From Selenomonadaceae bacterium (GTDB taxonomy: Bacteria > Bacillota > Negativicutes > Selenomonadales > Selenomonadaceae), in assembly GCA_017476005.1 (NCBI GenBank), contig JAFVEM010000027.1, positions 1 through 64,000 on the forward strand: 64,000 nucleotides of DNA, in the 5' to 3' direction. How positions within the stretch are numbered: position 1 is the first letter of the stretch; every line of letters starts with the position of its first letter. The notes beneath the pieces are model-generated. The model saw only the letters and a list, made by a program, of their open reading frames with translations. It searched no databases and was not told where the DNA came from. Positions 34,253 through 42,184 of the stretch are shown piece after piece. The position numbers and the translations under genes are program-made.

Positions 34253-37200
34253 ATGAGTAATTCACGGAAGAGGCGCCCTACGGATTGGGCAAAGCAGGTA
34301 AAGCTGGGACTGGCGGCCGGTCTAGCCCTCTCTTTGCCGTATTCGGCGGCAGAGGCGACGACGCTGACGGAATACGAGGCCATGCTTTCCGACGGGCTGA
34401 CGAATCAGAGCGCAGCCGCTACCGATGCGGTGAGTACCACTACCAAAACCAGCCAGACGGCTATTTATGAAAGCTTGGTGACTGGCTACAAGAATTTGGC
34501 TTCTTACGCTGAAACGCAAGGCGACACGGCCAAACAGGCAAAGTACAAAGCCTTGGCCGAAAAATATCAGGATGCCATTGACGATTATGACTCGACTTAC
34601 AGCTCGGCGGTGACGAATTACAGTGCGCGCAATACGAAACTGGATTCATTTGCCACCGCCGCCAAGCAAAATGGAATTTTTGTCACCCAAAAGGATCCTG
34701 CCACCACTTCTGAAACCACTTCTACCAGTACGACTGCCGAAGACGGCACGGTGACTACCGTCACCACTACCACTACCACCACCAATAACAGATTCGCCAA
34801 TGGCACTTACACGGGAGTATTAGTGGCCGGGGGTATGAAAGATAACGCTACGCTGTATGTGTATGATTCCACCATAAACGCTCCCAGCGGTGCCGATACC
34901 GCCGTGTGGGTGACTGATTCTCCCGATGGTGATACCACCGTTACGGACGGCAGTTATTCCTATGACTCAGCTACTTCCACCTCCACCAGCAAAAACATAG
35001 CGCGTCTGAATTTAACTGATGTGACCATTAACGGCGGTAGTACCGTGAACGCTGTCACGGTTGATTCCGGTTATCTCTACATGTCTGGGAATCTCAACAT
35101 CACCGGCGATATTGTGGTAAATGGCAAGGACACTAACCTTGGCACGACTTATTCCGGCACTCATGGCACGGCCAATATTCATTTCGATGAAGGCTCTACC
35201 CTCACTAACACGGGTATTTACGCTACGGCAGAGCGTAGCTTGGAAAATTACAACAGCAATGCCGCAGGTTTTGACAGTTCCACCTCCTACTATTCTTCCT
35301 ATTCCAATTATTACCCGTCAATTCTCGGTGGATATAAATACGATGATACCTATACTTCATACACCTACACACCTAGCGGCGTAGGTGTCATAAACCTCTA
35401 CAACGATGCAGACACCGCCTTCGATATTTCCAGCGGCGACTATGCAGGGACTAATGACGGCGGCAACTACCTAGCATTAGGCAGTAGCGGCAAGGAGGCC
35501 GGTACGATAAACTTGCAACAAGGCAAGTTCATCATCAACGATATACGGCGCGAGGGTTACGGCACTGATACGTTGACAACACGGTATTCTTCTACGTCAT
35601 CCTCTCCTACAGTCAATATTTTGGACGGGGCTACGCTGATTCGTGAGGTCGCTTTCCCCACCGTTTCCGGTGATAAGAATTTCTTGCGGATAAAAGACGG
35701 TCGTTTGGAAACGACTTCAAACATAATTTTCACCAATGCCGCTACCGCCTCGGTCACTGATCCGGGTTCAATCCTTACCAACGCCAATGATACTATTGGT
35801 TTTGACAGCGGTTTTTTGCAACTTGACGATTCACAGTATAATCTCACCTACGCCAAAGCGGCGGCCGATAAACTGACGGCTACGGCCTCGGGGACTTACA
35901 GTTATAGTTATTATGATCCGGATTATGAGGGCGGCGGCACGGCCTTAGTCATGACCGGGGCGCTGGTTGATACCTCCGGTAGTGCTGTCTCTGCCGTGAA
36001 TTTCTCCGACCTGTCGAGTTATACCGACAGACTTTTCCTTGATGGTGTAGCCATTTCCGCCGAAAAACAAAATTTGACGATAGACACCACCGGCTCCACC
36101 AGTAGCACAGACACCACCGCCGTTTCCTCCAATAGCGTGTATGCTTCCCAGCTATATTTGCCCAAAGTAACCGATAGTTCCACCGCTCACGAGGTTAATG
36201 TAACCAGCGGCACTTTGAGTTTGGGCGGCACTAGCGATGCAGCACTTATTTCCACAGAGGATAGCGCAGATGTGACGTTAAAGGTGGCCGGCGGCAGTGT
36301 AAACGTAGGCGGTGTAGCCGTAGATATTGATAATGGAACTCCGTCATATACGCTAGGAGCTACAGTAGAAGTTTCCAACGGCGGTAGCTTGAGTGTTGCT
36401 AGGGATGCTACTTTGACCGTCACAAAACCTGTTACGGCTAAAGATGGTTCTCTCACCGCAAGCGGTACGCTTAAAGTGTCTCAAACCGACAGTAGCGTTG
36501 CCGATGTAACGGCGACAAATTCCAGTGTCACCGTAAATAGCGACGGCGCCATTTACGCCGACACCCTAACCCTCACCAATGACAGTTCTTCTACAGCCGC
36601 CAAATCGACCTTGACCATTTACGGTGGCACGGTAAACAATGCTGCCGAGAACGGCACCGGCGTTACCCTAAAGGCGGATTCAGGGACGGCCATCAATGTT
36701 TATGATGGTACCTTGGTGTTAGATTCCGACAGTTCTTTGACGGGTGCCACGGTATTTTTGGATCCTTCTACTTTTGCGGCGGCCGGCACTGATGTTGACT
36801 ACGCTTTGGAGGTAGGAGCCGGCTCTACCGCCAGCCTCGGCACCACTGACACATCTTTGGCTACTACCGCTTTGACGGATGCCGGAGTGTCAGAGGGGGA
36901 TACGGCGGTCTTGTATTTGGATTCGCCGATAACTTTGGCGAACACTGGGCGCATTACCGTCGATAACTCCATGACCACTTCAGCGGCTGCTACCGCCACC
37001 GCTAATACGGTCAATTTTGCCGCCGATTCATTGCTACTGGTTAATGCTAAGAACCTCGGCACCAGTGCCGCCATTACTTCCACGGACAGCACTGGCGGTG
37101 CGTCATTCACGGTGGCTAACGGCTCCCAGCTCTACCTGAACAACGCTACCGCCGGACAGACTTACACCATTGCCAGCGGCTTCGGCACCACTGATTATTC

Positions 37201-38419
37201 CGGCTGGACTGCCACCAATGCCGTTAAAGTCAATCGCTTAATCGACGGAACTTTTAACACCGCCAGCGGCACCGTTACCACCTCGCAAAAATTCGTGGCC
37301 CAATCTACTTTAGCCGGTACCCTCCTTGCCAACAACCTAGACTCCATGATAGCCGGTGGCCAAAACGACACCGCCTCCACCAACGTAGCAATTCGGGACA
37401 TGAGCAACCTGATAGAGTGGGGCGCGGATCCTGCCGCAACCATTGCCTTTACCAACAATTTGGCTACGGCTCCGGAATCGGTAGGCGCTACCGCCATTGG
37501 CGCGCACCAAGCTTTGTCCTCTGCGGAAACGGCTCTCGACCATCTTTCTTTACTGAATGTTGACGAGGCGCACACCGCCGATGTGTGGGTGAAACTGAAT
37601 CGTAGCCGTCTCACCGGCGACAATATGGATCTTTCCGGCGGCGATACCGGCTTCCGCAATAATTACTTCGGTTTTGTGGCCGGTATGGACTTCAAGGGCA
37701 GTGGTGAGAAGTACAAGAGCGGCGTTTACTTCAACTACGGTACCGGCAGCGCCGCCGGAGGCATCGCCCATGACGACAGCAAATCTTGGGGTCTGGGCTA
37801 CTACGGGAATTTCATCAATGGACGCAACAATCTCATTTTTGACGTTTCCTATCAGCAGACCGAACATGACATCACCGCCGGGATTTACAATCCGGCACAG
37901 CTCGCCTATCAGTCCTTTGACGCTTCGCCGAAAAATCAGGTGTTCAGCTTGGGTCTCAGGGAGGAATACGTCATCAATCAGGGCAAAGTGGATTTCATTC
38001 CTCATGTGGGCTTGCGTTATATGAACATCAGCACCCCAGATTACAGCGGCAGTTTGGGCGGCGCTACCTATATGCACTATAGGCCGGGTACTCGTTCCGT
38101 GGTGATGTTGCCCGTTGGTATCGGCATGAAGTACAAGAGCGACAAATCCTCCAGCGGCTGGGTGAGCCAGTTTAGCGGCGACATTGGTTATCGCTTCGCT
38201 TTGAGCGGACGGGATGGCCACATGGACGTGAATCTGGACGGCCTTTCCGGCAGAGACAACATTGACTACGGCGTGGTGGATCGCAGTACCTTCTACGGGG
38301 CTTTGGGCTGGTCGATGAAAAAGAATGACGACATTGTCTATGGTATCAGCTATAACTACGCTAAAGGAAGCTCCTTCCAAGACAATCGCCTGATGCTTTC
38401 TTTCCAGTGCAAATTCTGA
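34253..38419 (+). CDS. Autotransporter adhesin, type Va
   Basis: The product has 1,388 residues. The ATG lies 11 bases after AAGGAG. A signal peptide of about 40 residues starts with an RKRR-type basic region, then LGLAAGLALSLP. The passenger (about 45-1090) is rich in Thr, Ser, Gly, Asp and Tyr, with low-complexity tracts such as TSTTAEDGTVTTVTTTTT, and is probably beta-helical. The last 280 residues form the beta-barrel, which ends in phenylalanine (MLSFQCKF). A motif AATKxA-like cleavage site was not found. The role is probably surface adhesion. A possible promoter TTGACA...TACTCT lies at 34179-34207. Confidence 0.88.
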   Translation: MSNSRKRRPTDWAKQVKLGLAAGLALSLPYSAAEATTLTEYEAMLSDGLTNQSAAATDAVSTTTKTSQTAIYESLVTGYKNLASYAETQGDTAKQAKYKALAEKYQDAIDDYDSTYSSAVTNYSARNTKLDSFATAAKQNGIFVTQKDPATTSETTSTSTTAEDGTVTTVTTTTTTTNNRFANGTYTGVLVAGGMKDNATLYVYDSTINAPSGADTAVWVTDSPDGDTTVTDGSYSYDSATSTSTSKNIARLNLTDVTINGGSTVNAVTVDSGYLYMSGNLNITGDIVVNGKDTNLGTTYSGTHGTANIHFDEGSTLTNTGIYATAERSLENYNSNAAGFDSSTSYYSSYSNYYPSILGGYKYDDTYTSYTYTPSGVGVINLYNDADTAFDISSGDYAGTNDGGNYLALGSSGKEAGTINLQQGKFIINDIRREGYGTDTLTTRYSSTSSSPTVNILDGATLIREVAFPTVSGDKNFLRIKDGRLETTSNIIFTNAATASVTDPGSILTNANDTIGFDSGFLQLDDSQYNLTYAKAAADKLTATASGTYSYSYYDPDYEGGGTALVMTGALVDTSGSAVSAVNFSDLSSYTDRLFLDGVAISAEKQNLTIDTTGSTSSTDTTAVSSNSVYASQLYLPKVTDSSTAHEVNVTSGTLSLGGTSDAALISTEDSADVTLKVAGGSVNVGGVAVDIDNGTPSYTLGATVEVSNGGSLSVARDATLTVTKPVTAKDGSLTASGTLKVSQTDSSVADVTATNSSVTVNSDGAIYADTLTLTNDSSSTAAKSTLTIYGGTVNNAAENGTGVTLKADSGTAINVYDGTLVLDSDSSLTGATVFLDPSTFAAAGTDVDYALEVGAGSTASLGTTDTSLATTALTDAGVSEGDTAVLYLDSPITLANTGRITVDNSMTTSAAATATANTVNFAADSLLLVNAKNLGTSAAITSTDSTGGASFTVANGSQLYLNNATAGQTYTIASGFGTTDYSGWTATNAVKVNRLIDGTFNTASGTVTTSQKFVAQSTLAGTLLANNLDSMIAGGQNDTASTNVAIRDMSNLIEWGADPAATIAFTNNLATAPESVGATAIGAHQALSSAETALDHLSLLNVDEAHTADVWVKLNRSRLTGDNMDLSGGDTGFRNNYFGFVAGMDFKGSGEKYKSGVYFNYGTGSAAGGIAHDDSKSWGLGYYGNFINGRNNLIFDVSYQQTEHDITAGIYNPAQLAYQSFDASPKNQVFSLGLREEYVINQGKVDFIPHVGLRYMNISTPDYSGSLGGATYMHYRPGTRSVVMLPVGIGMKYKSDKSSSGWVSQFSGDIGYRFALSGRDGHMDVNLDGLSGRDNIDYGVVDRSTFYGALGWSMKKNDDIVYGISYNYAKGSSFQDNRLMLSFQCKF

Positions 38420-38483
38420 TTGCGTTTTTAAAATTTAAGGGCGAGGGGCTGAATGGCGCCTCGCCTTTGTGCGAGGTGAAATC

Positions 38484-38927
38484 ATGGGCGACTTCGCCGA
38501 CAAGTTTGCGGCTCACTTAGAGAAAACCGCTAATCAACGCTTTCGCCGGGAGGACTTGGAGGACGCCCAGCACAGCGTTATCTTCCGCAGCAGTGTGTCC
38601 ATCAAGGGGCAACATGTACCCTTGGGGGTTATTTTCGACGACAGCATTTACGTCATCGTCAGGGCGAATCTGGCCTCCCATGCGGTGAACGACCGCAACG
38701 ATTACGAGGTGAGCCACTTCATCGCCAGACGAAATTTCGCCAGCAAGCTGTTCAAGTATTATCTCACCCCGGACACTTCGGTGGTGCTGGACGCTTGCAT
38801 TCCCATGCTCCCGGATAATTTCTCCCCGGAACTTATTGAGACGGTGATTCGCGTGGTGATTAAGGAACTGGCCAAACATCAACGGGAATTAACGGAGCTT
38901 ATTTGGCAGGGGCAAGAGGAATCTTAA
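38484..38927 (+). CDS. YbjN-like small cytoplasmic protein
   Basis: The product has 147 residues; the ATG follows GCGAGGTG, and a GTG five codons upstream is less likely. The profile of two beta strands (HVPLGVIFDDSIYVIVR), then a helix-rich end (SPELIETVIRVVIKELAKH), resembles YbjN/secretion-chaperone-like folds. There is no signal peptide. It is 64 bases from the autotransporter end and may share its transcript, perhaps as a chaperone (inference). Confidence 0.55.
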   Translation: MGDFADKFAAHLEKTANQRFRREDLEDAQHSVIFRSSVSIKGQHVPLGVIFDDSIYVIVRANLASHAVNDRNDYEVSHFIARRNFASKLFKYYLTPDTSVVLDACIPMLPDNFSPELIETVIRVVIKELAKHQRELTELIWQGQEES

Positions 38928-38988
38928 AACACGCAAAATCACGGCCAAATAAAATAAAATTAGTCGCCGGAACACGATAAATTGATGA

Positions 38989-39017
38989 TTGACACTCCCC
39001 ACTCCCTGATGTACAAT
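38989..39017 (+). promoter_or_regulatory. Consensus promoter of wecA
   Basis: TTGACA (38989-38994) and TACAAT (39012-39017) with a 17-base spacer, upstream of the WecA-type gene. Confidence 0.8.
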
Positions 39018-39042
39018 GGGCTTGCTCATTGAGGAGTGGGGA
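38996..39042. promoter_or_regulatory. 10-bp inverted repeat straddling the wecA promoter
   Basis: TCCCCACTCC (38996-39005) lies in the promoter spacer and GGAGTGGGGA (39033-39042) after the likely start site, followed by TTTTT. As RNA from upstream it would be a terminator of the previous gene; as DNA it is a possible operator. Confidence 0.5.
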
Positions 39043-39068
39043 TTTTTCGTGAAGGAGTGCGACTTTGT

Positions 39069-40124
39069 ATGCCTGATTATATATTGGCTTTTGCTATTGC
39101 CATGGGGGCAGCGCTTCTGTTGACGCCGGGTGTCATTGTGCTGGCGGCAAAGACCGGCGCTTTAGACAAACCGGATGCGAGAAAAGTACACAAGAAGCCC
39201 ATTCCGCGCATCGGCGGTATCGGAATTTATGGGGCTTTTATGATAGCCATGCTGACGGTGGTCAGCGTGACACCTCTAAGTGACGAGGTCACTTGGGAAA
39301 TAACCGGCCTGATGGTGGGCGGCAGTTTGATTTTCCTCTTGGGTATCGTAGATGATTATAAAAATCTCCATCCCAAGGTGAAACTTTTGGGACAAATTAT
39401 CGCCGCCACTGTTTTGGTTGTGGGTTTTGACGTGCGAATTGATTTTATCACCGATCCCTTCGGTGATTACCTTTTCTTGGAATACTTGGCCGTGCCGGCT
39501 ACCCTCTTTTGGATAGTGGGGCTGACTAACACCGTGAATCTCATTGACGGTTTGGATGGTCTCGCAGCCGGGGTGGCTACCATCGCGGCGGTGACGATTT
39601 TCCTCGTGGCGTTGGAGCAGAGTTTCCTCTTGGTGGCGGTCTTAACGGCGGCGCTGGGAGGAGCGGCTTTTGGTTTCCTTTACTATAACTTCAACCCGGC
39701 CAAGATTTTCATGGGGGATTCCGGCAGTATGTTTTTAGGTTATATGCTGGCGGGCATTTCGGTTATCGGCGCGGTGAAAAGCGCCGCCACCATCGCCCTC
39801 ATCGTCCCCATTTTGGCCTTGGGGTTGCCCATCTTGGATACTACCTTCGCCATCATTCGCCGTTATCGCGGCGGCGTACCCATTTTCAAACCCGACAAGG
39901 GACATTTGCACCATCGGCTCCTTGACCTTGGGTTCACCCAACGACAAGCGGTGCTTCTTATGTATGTGATCAGCGCCCTCTTGGGACTTAGCGCTGTGGC
40001 GCTCACCGAGGTCAGCGCGCAAATCGCCGTGGGGATTTTTGCCGTGGTGGTGTTGTCGGTACTTTTCGGCGCCAAAAAACTGGGTATTTTTCGTCTGAAT
40101 CAGTCGCCTAATTATACCGGCTGA
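39069..40124 (+). CDS. wecA: WecA/TagO-type undecaprenyl-phosphate GlcNAc-1-phosphate transferase
   Basis: The product has 351 residues with ten or eleven membrane helices. The start is the ATG after GGAG with an 11-base spacer. Family motifs are all present: RIGGIGIYGAFM, DDYKNLHPK, the catalytic NTVNLIDGLDGLAAG, the magnesium loop GDSGSMFLGYML and HLHHRLLDLG. It starts lipid-linked sugar synthesis for O-antigen-like or wall polymers at the inner membrane. WecB, which makes ManNAc from GlcNAc, follows, suggesting an enterobacterial-common-antigen or teichuronic-type polymer. Confidence 0.92.
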   Translation: MPDYILAFAIAMGAALLLTPGVIVLAAKTGALDKPDARKVHKKPIPRIGGIGIYGAFMIAMLTVVSVTPLSDEVTWEITGLMVGGSLIFLLGIVDDYKNLHPKVKLLGQIIAATVLVVGFDVRIDFITDPFGDYLFLEYLAVPATLFWIVGLTNTVNLIDGLDGLAAGVATIAAVTIFLVALEQSFLLVAVLTAALGGAAFGFLYYNFNPAKIFMGDSGSMFLGYMLAGISVIGAVKSAATIALIVPILALGLPILDTTFAIIRRYRGGVPIFKPDKGHLHHRLLDLGFTQRQAVLLMYVISALLGLSAVALTEVSAQIAVGIFAVVVLSVLFGAKKLGIFRLNQSPNYTG

Positions 40125-40153
40125 AGTAGCCGGAGAAATTTTCGCCGCTAGAA

Positions 40154-40180
40154 GGGCAGGTGGTCTCCACCTGCTCCTTT
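40154..40180 (+). terminator. Hairpin between wecA and wecB
   Basis: GGGCAGGTGG and CCACCTGCTC form a 10-bp stem with a 3-base loop, followed by CTTTG. It could attenuate or partly end transcription before wecB. Confidence 0.5.
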
Positions 40181-40208
40181 GTTGTACGAAGGGAGCTTTT
40201 CGCTTATT

Positions 40209-41372
40209 ATGGAGAGAAAAATAAAGGTCATGACCGTTTTCGGCACCCGACCGGAGGCTATCAAAATGGCGCCGGTGGTGCTGGAGTTGAAAAAGCACCC
40301 GGAGGAAATCATCCCCTTGGTGACGGTAACGGCGCAACATCGGGAAATGCTCGACCAAGTGCTCAGTCTCTTCCAAATCACCCCGGATTATGACCTAGAT
40401 ATAATGGCCGAGGGGCAAACCCTGTTTGACATAACCAGCCGGGCACTCATGGGGCTGGATAAAGTCTTTGGCGCCGAGAAGCCGGATATTGTCTTAGTCC
40501 ATGGCGACACCACTACCACCTTTGCCGGCGCCTTGGCGGCCTATTATCATCAAATAACCGTGGGGCATGTGGAGGCCGGCCTTAGGACTTGGGACAAGTA
40601 TTCCCCCTTCCCGGAGGAAATGAACCGCAAGCTCACCGGCTCCATCGCGGACTTGCATTTCGCCCCCACGGATACCTCCGAGCGAAATCTTTTAGCCGAA
40701 TCGGTGACGCCGGAGCGAATTTACGTCACGGGCAATACCGTTATCGACGCTTTGCATCACACCGTCCGACCTGATTTTTCCTTTGCAGATGATTTGCTGA
40801 AAAAAATAGATTTTGCCGGTAAGCGTATCGTCCTAGTAACCACCCATCGCCGGGAAAATTTAGGCGAACCCATGCGCCACGTTTATAAAGCCCTAAAACA
40901 GCTGACGGAGGAATTTGCCGACGTGGAAGTGGTTTTCCCGGTGCATCGCAATCCCAAAGTGCGAGAAGTGGTAAACGAGGAATTGGGAGGACTTACCAAA
41001 GTTCATCTCATTGACCCCTTAGATTATGAACCCTTCGCCAATCTCATGGATAAAGCCCATCTAATCCTAACGGATTCCGGCGGCGTACAAGAAGAAGCCC
41101 CGGCTCTAGGAAAGCCCGTGCTGGTACTCCGGGACACCACCGAGCGCCCCGAAGCGGTATCAGCCGGTACGGTAAAACTCATCGGCACCGATAGGGAAAC
41201 GGTTTATGAGGAAGCTAAACTCCTGCTCACCGACGAGCAAGAATATCACCGCATGGCCGAAGCCTGCAACCCCTACGGCGACGGCAAAGCCGCCAAACGC
41301 ATCATCGAGGCTATTCTCTACCAATACGGTCTAATCGACGACCCCCCGGCGCCTTTTTGCCCCAATGTTTGA
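40209..41372 (+). CDS. wecB: UDP-N-acetylglucosamine 2-epimerase (non-hydrolysing)
   Basis: The product has 387 residues. It interconverts UDP-GlcNAc and UDP-ManNAc. Conserved features are TVFGTRPEAIKMAPV, HGDTTTTFAGALAAYY, HVEAGLRT, the EEMNRK segment and the C-terminal DSGGVQEEAP. The start is the ATG after GGGAG with a 13-base gap, so it is not well fixed. It lies downstream of the WecA-type gene, with a hairpin between them. The product supplies sugar donors for surface polysaccharide. Confidence 0.93.
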   Translation: MERKIKVMTVFGTRPEAIKMAPVVLELKKHPEEIIPLVTVTAQHREMLDQVLSLFQITPDYDLDIMAEGQTLFDITSRALMGLDKVFGAEKPDIVLVHGDTTTTFAGALAAYYHQITVGHVEAGLRTWDKYSPFPEEMNRKLTGSIADLHFAPTDTSERNLLAESVTPERIYVTGNTVIDALHHTVRPDFSFADDLLKKIDFAGKRIVLVTTHRRENLGEPMRHVYKALKQLTEEFADVEVVFPVHRNPKVREVVNEELGGLTKVHLIDPLDYEPFANLMDKAHLILTDSGGVQEEAPALGKPVLVLRDTTERPEAVSAGTVKLIGTDRETVYEEAKLLLTDEQEYHRMAEACNPYGDGKAAKRIIEAILYQYGLIDDPPAPFCPNV

Positions 41373-41376
41373 ATGA

Positions 41377-41403
41377 AAATTTTTCTCCCCCCTCGCCGGG
41401 GGA
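41377..41403. repeat. 27-bp direct repeat, left copy, at the wecB end
   Basis: The sequence (26 of 27 bases identical to 41949-41975) begins AAATTTTTCTCCCC and contains a CCCCC/GGGGG hairpin. It follows wecB as its terminator and precedes the toxin-antitoxin module. Confidence 0.75.
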
Positions 41404-41429
41404 TTACAATACGGTCGAGGTGATATGAT

Positions 41430-41636
41430 ATGTTGACCGTCCAAGTAGCCACCGATGTTTTCACCGCCGCACCGCCTAAGGCAGACAGCAACCTGTTGCC
41501 GGAAGAATACGACCGTATCATGCAGGAACTCTTGGCCGAACTGGAAAAAGGCGTTCGTTCCGGCGAAGAAGAAGGTTGGGTGAGTGCTGACGAGTTACAG
41601 CGATTAGTAGATAGTTGGTGCGAGTCTAGGCTATGA
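41430..41636 (+). CDS. Antitoxin of a ParE/RelE-type module
   Basis: The product has 68 residues; the ATG is preceded by GAGGTG. It is acidic and helical (LPEEYDRIMQELLAELEKG), with the look of ParD/RelB-like antitoxins. Its stop overlaps the toxin start by 4 bases (ATGA), so the two are coupled. No DNA-binding motif was identified with certainty. Confidence 0.75.
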   Translation: MLTVQVATDVFTAAPPKADSNLLPEEYDRIMQELLAELEKGVRSGEEEGWVSADELQRLVDSWCESRL

Positions 41637-41950
41637 GCTATGATGTGATTTATACTGTTGAAGCCAAAAGTGATGTCATGCAAATTTTGGCTGATGTTAC
41701 CAGTGCCTCCGGCAGTGTCATGGTGGCTCATCGTTACACCAGTGAATTACTGGCGAAAATAAAAGCTCGTCGCGATTTTCCTCGCTCTGGCAAACCTCTT
41801 TATTACCAGGAAAAATTCACAGGCTATTATCTGCTGATCTACAAGGCATACTTAGTCTTTTATCGTGTATATGAAGCCCAACAGCAGATGGAAGTAGTCA
41901 GGATTCTTCCGGGAAAAATGGATTATAAAAAAGTCTTACTGCTTACTTAA
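41633..41950 (+). CDS. ParE/RelE-family toxin
   Basis: The product has 105 residues. The fold is seen in MSYDVIYTVEAKSDVMQILA, the central ARRDFPRSGKPLYYQEKFTG with the basic residues typical of the family, and the C-terminal strands YLLIYKAYLVFYRVYEA and EVVRILPGKMDY. These toxins act on gyrase or on mRNA at the ribosome; which one is unknown here. The gene overlaps the antitoxin gene by 4 bases and ends at a terminator. Confidence 0.85.
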   Translation: MSYDVIYTVEAKSDVMQILADVTSASGSVMVAHRYTSELLAKIKARRDFPRSGKPLYYQEKFTGYYLLIYKAYLVFYRVYEAQQQMEVVRILPGKMDYKKVLLLT

Positions 41951-41982
41951 ATTTTTCTCCCCCCTTGCCGGGGGAGTTTTTT
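41949..41982 (+). terminator. Terminator of the toxin-antitoxin module (27-bp repeat, right copy)
   Basis: CTCCCCCC-TTGC-CGGGGGAG followed by TTTTTT. The first 27 bases repeat the sequence at 41377-41403, so the module lies between direct repeats. Confidence 0.85.
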
Positions 41983-41991
41983 ATTGCCATG

Positions 41992-42098
41992 CGGCAAGTC
42001 CCGTAAATTGGGGCTTGCCGACCCTACCTGTAGATCCTACAGGTAGAATTTTTTTGCCCAAAAACCAAAAAATTACCCAAAACCTGTAGAGCCTACAG
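41992..42098. promoter_or_regulatory. Cluster of three inverted repeats upstream of tpsB
   Basis: First is a CGGCAAG/CTTGCCG hairpin (about 41992-42020). Second is the perfect 10-bp dyad CTACCTGTAG/CTACAGGTAG (42024-42046), followed by T7. Third is CTGTAG/CTACAG (42084-42098). The two dyads share the half-site CTGTAG with a 3-base centre, 55 bases apart. They may be operators for one regulator; the second plus its T run may also terminate. Confidence 0.5.
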
Positions 42099-42184
42099 TT
42101 TACAAAATCTCCAAAACAAACGACAATATCATAGAACTTTTCTCTGTTTTTTTAACGAATCCTATTCAAGGAGGTAAAAATCTC

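Noticed and set aside
37550-38380. 276-codon minus-strand frame opposite the second autotransporter
   Set aside because: It is antisense to a conserved beta-barrel, with His/Val-rich composition typical of shadow frames.
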